Made by a program: the position numbers and the translations under genes. DNA of 64,000 bases from Chloroflexota bacterium (GTDB taxonomy: Bacteria > Chloroflexota > Anaerolineae > Aggregatilineales > Phototrophicaceae): positions 1 to 64,000 of the forward strand of contig JAPOVL010000037.1 of the NCBI GenBank assembly GCA_026708115.1, in the 5' to 3' direction. Every line of letters starts with the position of its first letter. Position 1 is the first letter of the stretch. Shown in pieces: positions 25,726 through 36,848 of this stretch. The notes beneath the pieces are model-generated. The model had not been told where the DNA came from, did no database searches, and saw only the letters and a program-made list of their open reading frames with translations.

Positions 25726-27306
25726 CTATTCACTTGCGCCGGACTTCGGGCGCAAGATCAGGTAGTCGAATCTATTCATGCGAACCGTCTGCCAATGCTC
25801 GTAGGCGCGACCGATGGCTTGCAGAATCGGCGTCGGATAGAACTGCGCGCGCAGGATCACCAAGCCGAACTGATAGGTCTCGATCATCTCGATTAGCCGG
25901 TCTCCATGGAACGAGCCGGCCAGATACAGGTTGCGCAATTGTGTTGGATTGGACACGACGTCGCGATTGGCCAGGAAGGCGAAGCCCGCTTCTTCGCTCA
26001 AGACGGGCCCTTCGCTCTCCTTGATCAAATCCACGATGCGTCGGCCTGCCGCTTCGTCCTCTTCGGAGACGAAGTAACCGATGTTGGCATAACCCGGCAC
26101 GTCAAATGAAGCGGAGTCATAAAATGACTCGCGCGTATTTGGCTCGACTCTCAAGAAACTCGCCAGAGGCGCGAAGGCTCCGCCCGTAGGCATCTTGAGC
26201 GTCGCGCGCGCATAGCCAAGATAGAGCAAGGGCGCGAGCAGCAGAATCGGCCAGGCAGGGCCGTCCAAGACTCGTTGAAGCCAAGGTGGAGACCGCCTCG
26301 CTGCCTTAAGGCTGCGCGAAAGGCAAATGCCGCTGAGGATACAGGCGGCGGCTATTGAGGTGGTGAAGTAGCTGTCGCCCGCGCCCCAGGCGCCTGAGGC
26401 GATGCCGCCCAAAAGCGCGGTGAACAAGAACCAAATCGCGTAGATCGACAGTCGGTCGAAATACGTTTCATAGCAGATCAGCAATCCGGCGGGGACAAGC
26501 AGGAATCCATGCAGTTGAAACCACAAGACAAAGAGTCCAAAGGCTTGAAAAGGGTGGAATTGGTTGACATTGGCGACGATCGTCTGCGTCCACCAGTGAC
26601 CGTTGGAAGCCAGATTCAGCCAGAGGAAGATCAAAGCGCCAAAGCCGATGAAAGCGGCTGCCCATGGCAGCGCAGCGCGGGGTTGCCGCAAAAACATCCA
26701 GGCAAATGCCGCGACCGCTGTGATTGCGGCAAGCTGTTTGGTGTATCCGGCGCAGATCAATAGCAACAGTCCAAGGGCGATGCCTCGCTTGTCGCGCCCC
26801 GGGAAAGCGCGCGCCAGTATCACGATCGCGGCCGTCTCGAGAGCGACCATCAAGGTATGCTGGCGAAACAAGGGACCGATGTGATACACGAAGTTGGAGG
26901 CGAGAAAGGCCAAGCCGGACAAGGCGGCGAGCCAAAGGTGTCTATGGCCGTCGCGATAGACCGCGTATCCGATGGCGCAGGCGGACACCAGCGAAGCGAG
27001 AAAGCTCAAGATCCGGCCGTACCAGTAGGCGGGGCCGAAGATCCAGACCAAGGGGGCCCCCAGCAGATGATAGAGCGGCGGATAGTTGCTCGAATAGAAG
27101 GGGTAGACTTCGGTATCGCGGTAGGGCAACTGACCTTGACTAAAGAGAACGGCGTCGCGCAATTCAAAACCCTCTCCCTGATCGTAGTCGAAAGGGAACG
27201 GGATCAAATTAATTGCATAAAGCAGGTAAACCAAAAATGAAAAGAGCAGAGCCAACGTTGCCGCCAACATCAAGCCGCGGTGCAGACGCCGTACGATTAT
27301 GCTCAT
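25726..27306 (-). CDS. GT-C fold membrane glycosyltransferase (PMT/ArnT-like)
   Basis: A 526-residue protein with about ten to twelve membrane helices. The first extracytoplasmic loop has the acidic pair expected of GT-C enzymes (FDYDQGEGFELRDAVLFS), followed by YPFYSSNYPPLYHLLGAP, typical of the dolichyl/undecaprenyl-phosphate sugar transferase family (GT39/GT83-like). The C-terminal 150 residues are soluble. Such enzymes transfer sugars from polyprenyl-phosphate donors onto lipids or proteins outside the membrane. The acceptor is unknown. It starts 6 bases after a small membrane protein gene and ends 16 bases before the deacetylase gene. Confidence 0.75.
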   Translation of the reverse strand: MSIIVRRLHRGLMLAATLALLFSFLVYLLYAINLIPFPFDYDQGEGFELRDAVLFSQGQLPYRDTEVYPFYSSNYPPLYHLLGAPLVWIFGPAYWYGRILSFLASLVSACAIGYAVYRDGHRHLWLAALSGLAFLASNFVYHIGPLFRQHTLMVALETAAIVILARAFPGRDKRGIALGLLLLICAGYTKQLAAITAVAAFAWMFLRQPRAALPWAAAFIGFGALIFLWLNLASNGHWWTQTIVANVNQFHPFQAFGLFVLWFQLHGFLLVPAGLLICYETYFDRLSIYAIWFLFTALLGGIASGAWGAGDSYFTTSIAAACILSGICLSRSLKAARRSPPWLQRVLDGPAWPILLLAPLLYLGYARATLKMPTGGAFAPLASFLRVEPNTRESFYDSASFDVPGYANIGYFVSEEDEAAGRRIVDLIKESEGPVLSEEAGFAFLANRDVVSNPTQLRNLYLAGSFHGDRLIEMIETYQFGLVILRAQFYPTPILQAIGRAYEHWQTVRMNRFDYLILRPKSGASE

Positions 27307-27312
27307 GTTGGC

Positions 27313-27528
27313 CTAGGCGGGCGCGTCACCCAGTGGAATGAGCGTCAAGCCGACAATCAACAAGACGACCAAGACAAAGAGGGCAAATGCCTGGGCAGGG
27401 CCGATGCCGCCCTGTCGTCCCACTTGCAGAATATCAACCGCCAAAACGCCGAGGATTCCGACGATTCCAATGACGACAAATGCAAAGCCGAGTTGGCGTT
27501 TTGTGACTGTGTAGTCGCGTGAAAACAT
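27313..27528 (-). CDS. Small two-helix membrane protein
   Basis: A 71-residue protein with two hydrophobic segments (GFAFVVIGIVGILGVLAVDI and AFALFVLVVLLIVGLTLIPL) joined by a short glycine-rich loop. I do not recognise a family. No ribosome binding site precedes the ATG at 27528 (a second ATG at 27546 would add six residues), so it may be leaderless. It is the first gene of a tight minus-strand set with the GT-C glycosyltransferase, suggesting a cell-envelope role. Confidence 0.55.
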   Translation of the reverse strand: MFSRDYTVTKRQLGFAFVVIGIVGILGVLAVDILQVGRQGGIGPAQAFALFVLVVLLIVGLTLIPLGDAPA

Positions 27529-27579
27529 CAGTAACAGTGTAGACAATTAGGCGCAAACTGTAAAGCGACACCAGGGCCT

Positions 27580-27960
27580 AGGGTGTATTTCAGATTATTG
27601 GCACATCAAGCTCAATCCTTCAAAAAGCGACAACTCTGTAGGGGCGAGCCCGTGGAGTCTGTTGAAGAACTGCCTAGACCCTCACCCCAAACCCCTCTCC
27701 CATAAAGGGAGAGGGGCTTAAAGGGCTCAATACGGGTCGCAAGACTCCCCTTCTCCTCTTGTGGGAGAAGGGGCCGGGGGATGAGGGGTATATTTCAACA
27801 GAGTCCGGTGGCTCGCCCAAATGTGAGATGTTGATTTCGGGCGACTCACAGAGTCGCCCCTACAGATCGTCATTTTATTCGTGATATTTGCTGTCAGAGT
27901 GGGTGGATAATGACGAATTTTGATACAGTGCCAATTGTGCCAAAATATTGAAATACACCC
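27580..27960. mobile_element. Non-coding inverted-repeat element with 8-bp target duplication, containing a second nested element
   Basis: The ends are imperfect inverted repeats of about 25 bases (start AGGGTGTATTTCAG; end TGAAATACACCC). CAGGGCCT flanks both sides (27572-27579 and 27961-27968), as expected of a target site duplication. Inside, a second inverted pair (AGTCTGTTGAA at 27656-27666 and TTCAACAGAGT at 27794-27804) sits within a GGGGCGAGCC...GGCTCGCCC palindrome, and a C-rich palindrome lies inside that. A GGGCGACTC/GAGTCGCCC palindrome is at about 27839-27861. No transposase is encoded. The outer end motif recurs at 550-575. Confidence 0.7.
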
Positions 27961-28149
27961 CAGGGCCTCTTGCCAATGGCAAGGGCTGCAGAAGCATAGA
28001 ATCACACTAGGTTTGGCCGGGGCTTCGTGATATCCTTCGCGCTTGGCTCATAGCTGGAAGCGGGCAAGCCTTGAGATCAAGGCAAGGTCAGGTAGAATCC
28101 ATACTGACCTCTTGTGAACCAAGGTTGGCTGAAAGGGAGCGACAAGCGC

Positions 28150-29955
28150 ATGATGAAGACACGCACCTGCGGCGAGTTGAGAGAAAAGGACGCCGGGACG
28201 CCGGTTTCGTTGGCGGGTTGGGTCAATCGCCGGCGAGACCAGGGCGGTTTAATCTTCATTGATTTGCGCGATCGCTGGGGCATTACGCAGGTTGTGGTCG
28301 ATTTGGAATTGGCGCCGGCGGCGCATGCGATAGCCGACAGAGCCCGCAACGAGTATGTATTGCAAGTTTCCGGCATGGTGCGCATCAGGCCGGAAGGGAC
28401 AGCGAATCCGGAACTGCCCACAGGCGATATAGACATCGTCGCCGATGAGATCGTCATCTTGAACAAATCGAAAACGCCGCCCTTTTATATCAACAGAGAG
28501 GACGGCAATGTGGATGAGGCGCTGCGGATGCGTCACCGTTATTTGGACCTGCGGCGCGAGCCAATGCAGCAGAACATGGTTTTGCGCCATAAGACGGTCA
28601 AGTTCATTCGCGATTTTCTCGATGCTGAAGATTTCATTGAGGTCGAGACGCCGATCCTGTTCAAGACGACGCCGGAAGGCGCGCGCGATTTTCTCGTCCC
28701 GAGTCGCTTGCAGCCCGGCATGTTCTACGCGCTGCCACAGTCGCCCCAGCAACTCAAACAGTTGCTCATGGTGGGCGGCATCGAGCGCTATTTTCAGATC
28801 GCTCGTTGTTTTCGCGATGAAGATCTGCGCGGGGATCGACAGCCAGAGTTCACCCAGCTCGATCTTGAGATGAGCTTCGTCGAGCGCGAAGACGTGATGC
28901 AGCTCATGGAAAGACTGGCGAGCGAGATCGTCAAGACCTTGACGCCTGAAAAGCGCTTGATTGCCGAGCCGTTTCAAAGGATTTTGTACCGGGACGCATT
29001 GGAGCAGTATGGCACGGATCGACCGGATATCCGCTTTGATTTGCGAGCCATTGATATTAGCCATATCGCAGGGCGCTGCGCCTTCCCGGTCTTCGTGGAG
29101 AATGTGAAGGCGGGCAAACCAGTCAAATGCCTGCGCGTGCCGGGCAAAGCGGCTGCGTTGAGTGGCACGCAACTGCGCAAGGAAGCGCGCGATTTGGAGA
29201 ACATGGCTCGACGCGCCGGCGCCAAGGGCTTGGCCTATATCACCGTGCCGACTGAAGAGGAAGGCGAACTGCGGGGTCCCATCGGCAAATTCTTCAGCGT
29301 GGAACTCAAACTCGAATTGCTGGACGCCGTAGGCGCTGAAGGCGGCGATTTGCTGCTGTTCATGTCGGACGAGCCGGAGATCGTTTACGCCGTTACCGAT
29401 GCCCTGCGCAATCACTTCAAAGCCGAGCTCCAACTTGACGACAACTTGCTGGCGTTTTGCTGGGTGATCGATTTCCCGGAGTTTATCTGGGACGACGAAC
29501 ACGAGCGCTGGGATCCCTCCCAGCATATGTTTACCATGCCCTTGTCAGAGGATCTGCATTTGCTGGACAGTGATCCGGGGGCGGCCCGCGGATCGCAGTA
29601 CGATTTGATTTGCAATGGCTATGAAGTGGGCGGCGGCAGCATCCGAATTCATGATCGGCAGATACAGGAAAAGATCTTCCCGCTGATCGGCCAAACGATG
29701 GAGCATGCCATGGCGGAATTCGGGCACATGCTGGAAGCATTCGAGTACGGAGCGCCGCCGCATGGTGGCATGGCTTGGGGCATTGACCGCTTGGTCATGC
29801 TGCTGGCGGGCACGCCCAATATCCGCGAGGTGATCGCTTTCCCAAAGACCCAGGGCGGCGCCGATATCATGGCGCATGCGCCATCAAGCGCAGACGGCGC
29901 TCAGCTAAAGGAATTGCATATACAACTGGATCTTCCCGAAGAGCCAGCGGACTAA
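28150..29955 (+). CDS. aspS: Aspartyl-tRNA synthetase
   Basis: A 601-residue class II synthetase of the bacterial type. The N-terminal anticodon-binding OB fold contains GWVNRRRDQGGLIFIDLRDR. Motif 2 is RCFRDEDLRGDRQPEFTQLD with FRDED, and the bacterial GAD insertion domain spans about residues 290-410. Motif 3 is GGMAWGIDRLVMLL. It charges tRNA-Asp. AAAGGGAG precedes two adjacent ATG codons at 28150 and 28153; the first is used. Homology begins at KTRTCGELREKD. Whether it also charges tRNA-Asn cannot be told here. Confidence 0.95.
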   Translation: MMKTRTCGELREKDAGTPVSLAGWVNRRRDQGGLIFIDLRDRWGITQVVVDLELAPAAHAIADRARNEYVLQVSGMVRIRPEGTANPELPTGDIDIVADEIVILNKSKTPPFYINREDGNVDEALRMRHRYLDLRREPMQQNMVLRHKTVKFIRDFLDAEDFIEVETPILFKTTPEGARDFLVPSRLQPGMFYALPQSPQQLKQLLMVGGIERYFQIARCFRDEDLRGDRQPEFTQLDLEMSFVEREDVMQLMERLASEIVKTLTPEKRLIAEPFQRILYRDALEQYGTDRPDIRFDLRAIDISHIAGRCAFPVFVENVKAGKPVKCLRVPGKAAALSGTQLRKEARDLENMARRAGAKGLAYITVPTEEEGELRGPIGKFFSVELKLELLDAVGAEGGDLLLFMSDEPEIVYAVTDALRNHFKAELQLDDNLLAFCWVIDFPEFIWDDEHERWDPSQHMFTMPLSEDLHLLDSDPGAARGSQYDLICNGYEVGGGSIRIHDRQIQEKIFPLIGQTMEHAMAEFGHMLEAFEYGAPPHGGMAWGIDRLVMLLAGTPNIREVIAFPKTQGGADIMAHAPSSADGAQLKELHIQLDLPEEPAD

Positions 29956-29977
29956 GCAACGCAGACGAGAGCAATAA

Positions 29978-30001
29978 GCGGGGGCAGTGATCTGCCCCCG
30001 C
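29978..30001. other. Strong hairpin between convergent aspS and aquaporin genes
   Basis: GCGGGGGCAG (29978-29987) pairs perfectly with CTGCCCCCGC (29992-30001) around TGAT. No T-run follows on either strand, so it is not a classical intrinsic terminator; it may protect 3' ends or assist termination between convergent genes. Confidence 0.6.
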
Positions 30002-30014
30002 AGTTGACAGGCGT

Positions 30015-30707
30015 CTACTCTTCCGAAGTCAAGATGTTGCCGTGCAGCAGCCCAGCGATTGCGCCGCCAGCGAAAATGCCGATCAAATAGGGAATGAGAT
30101 AAGAAGTATCCCCCGCAACGAGGGACGGTCCCAGCGTCCTGGCGGCATTCAATGAAGCCCCGGTTGCCGGTCCGCCGGCCAGGATGCTCGCCGCCAGGGT
30201 GAAGCCGATGGCGACGCCAGCCAGCTTGCCGGCGCGTCCATAAGCGGCCGCCTGAAACACCGCGCTAACCAGGAAGAAGGTCAGAATGGCTTCATAGATG
30301 GCCGCGGTCCAGACGCTGTCCTCAGTGAGGAAGCCGGTGGTTTGCCCGTAATTGTATGCGGCGTCTCCCAGGAAGCCAGCGACGGCGGCGTTGTCCTGCG
30401 GGAATACGGCGGTCAAGACGATCGCGGCGATGATGCCGCCGATGAATTGCGCCAACATGTAAACCAGAGACTTGTTCAGATCTTGTTTGCCGCCGACGAG
30501 CAGGCCGAGGGTGACGGCGGGGTTAACCTGCGCCCCGGAGATGTGCCCGTAGGTGTAAACCAGCGCAACCAGGATCAAGCCATGCGCCAAGGCTGGCACC
30601 AACACGCCAAACACGGGCGCGACCAAGACAGCGGCGGCGCCCACAAATACCAATACAAAGGTTCCGATCAATTCGGCAAGACTTTCCTTAAAGAGATCTT
30701 CACTCAT
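30015..30707 (-). CDS. Aquaporin/MIP-family channel with altered second NPA box
   Basis: A 230-residue protein with six helices and two half-helix re-entrant loops, the MIP fold. The first selectivity box is intact (SGAQVNPAVTLG). The second reads SLNAARTLGP, so NPA has become NAA. Water or small neutral solutes such as glycerol are the likely cargo; the change alters the second half-helix cap but occurs in some MIP branches. The start ATG at 30707 gives MSEDLFKESLAELIGTF; a longer frame to 30734 adds nine basic residues. It converges on aspS and diverges from the putative RNA gene at 30867. Confidence 0.88.
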   Translation of the reverse strand: MSEDLFKESLAELIGTFVLVFVGAAAVLVAPVFGVLVPALAHGLILVALVYTYGHISGAQVNPAVTLGLLVGGKQDLNKSLVYMLAQFIGGIIAAIVLTAVFPQDNAAVAGFLGDAAYNYGQTTGFLTEDSVWTAAIYEAILTFFLVSAVFQAAAYGRAGKLAGVAIGFTLAASILAGGPATGASLNAARTLGPSLVAGDTSYLIPYLIGIFAGGAIAGLLHGNILTSEE

Positions 30708-30831
30708 TTTTTTACTCCCCCGTCGACTCCTCATATTTGGATTGCATTTGTGACAGGCTTATTATAAGACGGTACTTGAGATATTGAATACTTGGCTTCA
30801 ACGGCAGCTTGAGGGCAGCGCGACTTTTTAC

Positions 30832-30860
30832 TTTACATGGGTGAGCGAATTTGTTATAAA
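30832..30860 (+). promoter_or_regulatory. Sigma-70-type promoter for an unrecognised RNA
   Basis: TTTACA (30832-30837) and TATAAA (30855-30860) are separated by 17 bases, a near-consensus promoter on the plus strand where no plus-strand protein gene follows. Confidence 0.65.
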
Positions 30861-30866
30861 TGCGTG

Positions 30867-31077
30867 GACCTGCTGTATTCGTGATAGAACTATATGTGCC
30901 GAGCCAACATTCTTTAGACGGGAGTCTATCTTTGGTAGCTAATGTAATAGGCCCGAGCCAAAACAGAGGTTATCGAGCGACTCCCAACCTGTAATTTTAC
31001 AGGTTCGTGACACTATGGCTACACGGTACAGTGGGCCCGAGATCATAGACAGCGCGCGGCATCCGCGCGCTGTTTTT
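30867..31077 (+). ncRNA. Candidate structured non-coding RNA of unknown class, about 210 bases
   Basis: The interval runs from a predicted start 7 bases after a near-consensus promoter to a strong terminator and contains no usable open frame. Internal hairpins are TAGAC-GGGA-GTCTA (30915-30928) and a 9-bp perfect stem AACCTGTAA/TTACAGGTT (about 30986-31005). GGCCC (30950-30954) can pair with GGGCC (about 31033-31037), closing a long domain. GGGAGTC (30920-30926) is complementary to GACTCCC (30979-30985), a possible pseudoknot. CCGAGCCAA occurs twice (30899 and 30953). Size and layout recall 6S RNA, but I do not recognise its signatures; SRP RNA, tmRNA and RNase P motifs are absent. Confidence 0.55.
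31049..31077 (+). terminator. Intrinsic terminator of the candidate RNA
   Basis: An 11-bp stem ACAGCGCGCGG/CCGCGCGCTGT with loop CAT is followed by five T's (31073-31077) on the plus strand. The minus-strand reading has no U-run, so it does not serve the LCP gene. Confidence 0.85.
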
Positions 31078-31085
31078 CTTGGTCG

Positions 31086-32372
31086 CTACTGATTATAGTT
31101 GTCGCCGAAGACTTTGCGCATGAGGTAGCCGACTTGTCCTTGGCTGGGAATCACCGCAAACAGGCCGTCTTCGGTGACATAGTCTTCAACATAGTTGTAA
31201 TCCATGACGCCGGTGGTGATGTTTTCCAGGTCAATGTCTTTGACAAAGAGCGCTAGCTGAATGACTTGGCCAAGTTCCAAGCTGGTATACAAGTTGTCGC
31301 TGAGCGTGGCCCATAGTTGAGGCGCTTGCAGGATGAGGCGCGGGATCATATCCAAGCTGAGAATTCGGTCGCGGATCGCGTAGAGCACCAATTGTTGTCG
31401 CTCTGCGCGGCGCATGTCATTGTTGCCATGTCTGGTGCGGGCAAAACGCAGGGCATTATAGCCGTTCAGCTTGTGGGTACCGGCTGGTATGAATAGCGGG
31501 TCAAAGCCGTAGTTCATATCCGGGTACTTTGGATCGTCGATGGTGTAGTCGATGGTGATTTCGATGCCGTCGATGATGTCAACGATGTCGATAAGCGCCT
31601 GAAAATCCATCAATACGTAATTGTGGACGCGGATGCCGAAGTTGTATTGTACGGTCTGCTGAAGCAGCGTCGGTCCGAATCCAAAGCGCTGTCCTTCGCC
31701 ATTGGGCAGCACAGTGTTGATCTTTTGCCGCTTGGCGTAGCCGGGCACGCTAACCAACAAGTCGCGGGGAATGCTCAAGACGCCGATACTACTGCTATTG
31801 GGATCAATGCTAACGATCATCAGGCTGTCGGTGCGATGCGCCAAGCCAGTTTCTTCGGGGCGCCTGTCCAGCCCGCCGAGGACTACCGTGAAGCGCGATT
31901 GGCCGTCCCATGGTCGCAGATCAATCAAGCTGCCATCTTGCAAAGGCAGGACGTCGACGCCGACGACCCTGCCGTCAGCGATATAGTCTGTGCGCGCATC
32001 CACGGGGGTTGGCAGCCGGCCGGAAATGTCCATAGTCGGCAGCACCTCTTGAGAGGACTGCGGCAAGCGCAGCAGGATCAGCATGCCCAAGATGACAACG
32101 CCGAAGAGGCCGATCATGCCTCCGGCAAGAACGACCCAGGCCCAATCCCTGGCGCGCCGTCTAGCGCCCATCCTGCGCCTTGGAGGGCGCCGGCGAGCCA
32201 AGGGATCCGATGGAGGGGGCGGTACACGTATCGGTTCCTGATAGAAGTCCGGCGGTCGATAGTCAGGAGGTGAAGCGCTGGTACGGGTCGCCCTCTCGGC
32301 TACATTGGTCGCGGAGCGCAGCGCTTTGGAATTTGACAAAGCGCCCTCTTTATTGTCGAATGATTGGGACAT
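31086..32372 (-). CDS. LytR-CpsA-Psr (LCP) family envelope protein
   Basis: A 428-residue membrane-anchored protein. The N-terminal 75 residues are cytoplasmic, proline- and arginine-rich (PPPPSDPLARRRPPRRRMGA), followed by one membrane helix (about 78-105). The extracytoplasmic LCP domain shows SMLIV-like strands, VLSIPRDLLVSVPGY, DFQALIDIVDIIDGIEI and the arginine-rich ALRFARTRHGNNDMRRAERQQ that holds the polyprenyl-phosphate ligand. LCP enzymes attach polyprenyl-linked glycopolymers to the wall or other acceptors. The frame stays open upstream to 32957 but overlaps the divergent LipM-like gene; the ATG at 32372 (MSQSFDNKEG) is the sensible start. Confidence 0.87.
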   Translation of the reverse strand: MSQSFDNKEGALSNSKALRSATNVAERATRTSASPPDYRPPDFYQEPIRVPPPPSDPLARRRPPRRRMGARRRARDWAWVVLAGGMIGLFGVVILGMLILLRLPQSSQEVLPTMDISGRLPTPVDARTDYIADGRVVGVDVLPLQDGSLIDLRPWDGQSRFTVVLGGLDRRPEETGLAHRTDSLMIVSIDPNSSSIGVLSIPRDLLVSVPGYAKRQKINTVLPNGEGQRFGFGPTLLQQTVQYNFGIRVHNYVLMDFQALIDIVDIIDGIEITIDYTIDDPKYPDMNYGFDPLFIPAGTHKLNGYNALRFARTRHGNNDMRRAERQQLVLYAIRDRILSLDMIPRLILQAPQLWATLSDNLYTSLELGQVIQLALFVKDIDLENITTGVMDYNYVEDYVTEDGLFAVIPSQGQVGYLMRKVFGDNYNQ

Positions 32373-32435
32373 CCGGCGACGGTTCCGTTTGGTAGGCGAA
32401 GCTAGATCATAAGACAGTATAGGCAAGGCAGAAAA

Positions 32436-33251
32436 ATGCCGCAACTCCGTTTGATACGAGACTCGCAGTTTGGAAATGGTCCCAGAAATATGGCGACGGA
32501 TTGCGCCATATTCGAGGCGGTTTCCGCGGGTCGCCAGCCGCCGACCATGCGACTCTACGGTTGGGAGCCGATGTGCCTGTCCCTGGGTTACGGCCAGCGA
32601 TCGCGCGATGTCGACATGGCACGTTTGCGGGCGCGCGGCTGGCAGCTCGTGCGCCGACCGACGGGCGGCAAGGCGATTCTGCACGGCGACGAATTGACTT
32701 ACAGCCTGTGCCTGCCAATCAATCATCCCCTGGCTGCCGGCAATATTGTCGATAGCTACCAGCGTATCGGCGCGGGACTGGCACGTGGCTTGGAGTGCTT
32801 GGGCTTGGCAATCAATTCCGAGCTCAAGGATCCGCGGGACAACAACAGGATGGGTCCCGTCTGTTTTGAAATCGCGTCTCATTATGAGATCACCGTCGCC
32901 GGGCGCAAGCTGGTAGGCAGCGCGCAGATGCGCCGCAAGGGCGGGTTGCTGCAACATGGGACAATCCCGATCTGCGGCGATGTCGGACGCATTTGCGATG
33001 TCTTGAGCTTCGAGCGCGACGAGGAACGAGAATCGCAGCGGCAGAGCGTGCGCGAGCGCGCCGTGACGCTGGAATCGACTATGGCATCCCCCCCAAGCTG
33101 GGACGATGTCGCCGATGCCATGACAAGCGGAGTCGAGCAGGCATACGGTTGCGACATCTTATGCCAGGAACTCAGTGGCGACGAAATTGATCGCGTGGAG
33201 ACCCTGATGACGGAACAGTTTGGCAATCATGATTGGACTGTCAAGCGCTAA
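32436..33251 (+). CDS. lipM: Octanoyltransferase LipM-like (biotin/lipoate ligase fold)
   Basis: A 271-residue protein of the BPL/LplA/LipB superfamily. The lysine-containing RRPTGGKAILH motif binds the acyl group, and VCFEIASHYEITVAGRKLVGSAQMRRK carries the Cys used by LipM and LipL for the acyl-enzyme intermediate, then LLQHGTIP. That Cys and the motif order fit octanoyltransfer to the lipoyl domain better than ATP-dependent lipoate ligation, though both remain possible. It diverges from the LCP gene with a 63-base shared upstream region. The C-terminal 60 residues form an accessory domain. Confidence 0.78.
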   Translation: MPQLRLIRDSQFGNGPRNMATDCAIFEAVSAGRQPPTMRLYGWEPMCLSLGYGQRSRDVDMARLRARGWQLVRRPTGGKAILHGDELTYSLCLPINHPLAAGNIVDSYQRIGAGLARGLECLGLAINSELKDPRDNNRMGPVCFEIASHYEITVAGRKLVGSAQMRRKGGLLQHGTIPICGDVGRICDVLSFERDEERESQRQSVRERAVTLESTMASPPSWDDVADAMTSGVEQAYGCDILCQELSGDEIDRVETLMTEQFGNHDWTVKR

Positions 33252-33327
33252 GTGCGGCGGAGTACCGGTTGGCGCTGGCGCAGGTACTGTCGAAGTCGTC
33301 CCAATATAGGCGGCGTCGGTCTTAATC

Positions 33328-34557
33328 TCAGTAGACGCGCAGCAATAGTCCCTTAAGATATTCGCCTTCGGGGAAGGTCAGCGCCACGGGATGATCGGGC
33401 GCTGCGGAGAGCTGTTCGACGATCTGCGCTTGACGCCCAGAATCCGCCAGAGCCGCGAATACGATCTTTTGAAACAAGTCTCGACTAAGGGCGCCGGAAC
33501 AGGAAAATGTCATCACGTAGCCGCCCTCTTTGACGAGTCGAAAGGCGTTGAGGTTGAGATCTTTGTAGCCGCGCGCCGCGCGAGCAACTTGTCTTTTGTG
33601 TCCCGCAAACTTGGGCGGATCCAGCACGACATAGTCAAATCGCGCGCCTTTGCCGACGCAATAACGGAGGTAATCGAAACCGTCGGCCTGAATATGCTCG
33701 GCGGAAAGGCCTGACGAGCGCTGGTTGTATCCGTTGAGCGCAAAGTTTTTTTCTGCCAGTTCAAGAGCCGCGCGCGAGGAATCCACATTGATGGCGCGCA
33801 AGTTGCTGTCCCTTTGCGCTGCGATGGCAAAGCCCCCGCTATAGCTGAAAAGGTTAAGCAGACTGGGCGGACTGTCGCTCGCGCTGGCGCTACGTTCTAC
33901 GAGATCGCGCAGCTTTTGTCGATTGTGGCGCTGATCGAGATAGAATCCGGTCTTGTGGCCTCGGACAATATCCACGTGATATAGGGCGCCTTCGTTTAAG
34001 ACAAGATTGTCGGGCGGCGGACCGCCGACTAGAGATCCGACGGTTTGGTTTAGCCCTTCCTGTCGACGCAGGTCAATATCGCTGCGTTCATAGACATGCC
34101 CGGCGTCGAAATGTGTATGCAGGATCTGCGCGATTTTGTCCTTGTGCCGGTCGATAAAGAGCGTCTGCGCTTGCAAGACAAGGCAGTCGCCATAGCGATC
34201 AAGCACGAGGCCGGGCATAAAGTCATTTTCAGCGTTGACGATGCGACAGGCGGCGTTGTCGGAAGGTCCGGCGTCGGCCAGGTATTGGGCGCGTGACTGC
34301 CAGGCTCGGCTGAGCATTCGCCGCCACCAAGCGTCGTCGATGGCTTCGTCTTCCCAGGTCAGGATGCGCACCTGGATCTGTGACTTGGCGTTCCAATAGC
34401 CGCGAGCCAGAAAACGGTCTTTGTGGTCGACGACAGTGACAAGCTGGCCGTCGACCGCATTAGCCGCGGCTGATACGGCGCCGGAGAAAACCCAAGGATG
34501 TTGATTGCGGATTGGCTTCTCGCGCCCTTTTTTGATCGTGACTTTGGCGACGGCCAT
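33328..34557 (-). CDS. rlmI: 23S rRNA (cytosine-C5)-methyltransferase RlmI-like
   Basis: A 409-residue class I methyltransferase. An N-terminal PUA domain contains RNQHPWVFSGAV. The central EEHAD-like domain precedes the SAM-binding NLFSYSGGFAIAA motif. YVVLDPPKFA is motif IV and FSCSGALSRDLF holds the C-terminal Cys. E. coli RlmI makes m5C1962 in 23S rRNA; relatives can modify other positions. It is the last gene of a minus-strand operon: ligA ends 13 bases before its start. Confidence 0.85.
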   Translation of the reverse strand: MAVAKVTIKKGREKPIRNQHPWVFSGAVSAAANAVDGQLVTVVDHKDRFLARGYWNAKSQIQVRILTWEDEAIDDAWWRRMLSRAWQSRAQYLADAGPSDNAACRIVNAENDFMPGLVLDRYGDCLVLQAQTLFIDRHKDKIAQILHTHFDAGHVYERSDIDLRRQEGLNQTVGSLVGGPPPDNLVLNEGALYHVDIVRGHKTGFYLDQRHNRQKLRDLVERSASASDSPPSLLNLFSYSGGFAIAAQRDSNLRAINVDSSRAALELAEKNFALNGYNQRSSGLSAEHIQADGFDYLRYCVGKGARFDYVVLDPPKFAGHKRQVARAARGYKDLNLNAFRLVKEGGYVMTFSCSGALSRDLFQKIVFAALADSGRQAQIVEQLSAAPDHPVALTFPEGEYLKGLLLRVY

Positions 34558-34570
34558 GCGCTAATCTGCG

Positions 34571-36844
<2,274 letters not shown>

Positions 36845-36848
36845 TCAC

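Noticed and set aside
29978..30001. Intrinsic terminator for aspS
   Set aside because: The hairpin is strong but no T-run follows on either strand, so it is listed only as a hairpin.
30867..31077. SRP RNA, tmRNA or RNase P RNA
   Set aside because: The conserved SRP loop (GGAAGGAAGCAG type), the tmRNA tag frame and tRNA-like ends, and RNase P core motifs are not seen.
32373..32957. 195-residue N-terminal extension of the LCP protein
   Set aside because: It overlaps the divergent LipM-like gene, whose motifs are well supported, and the extension reads as its shadow.
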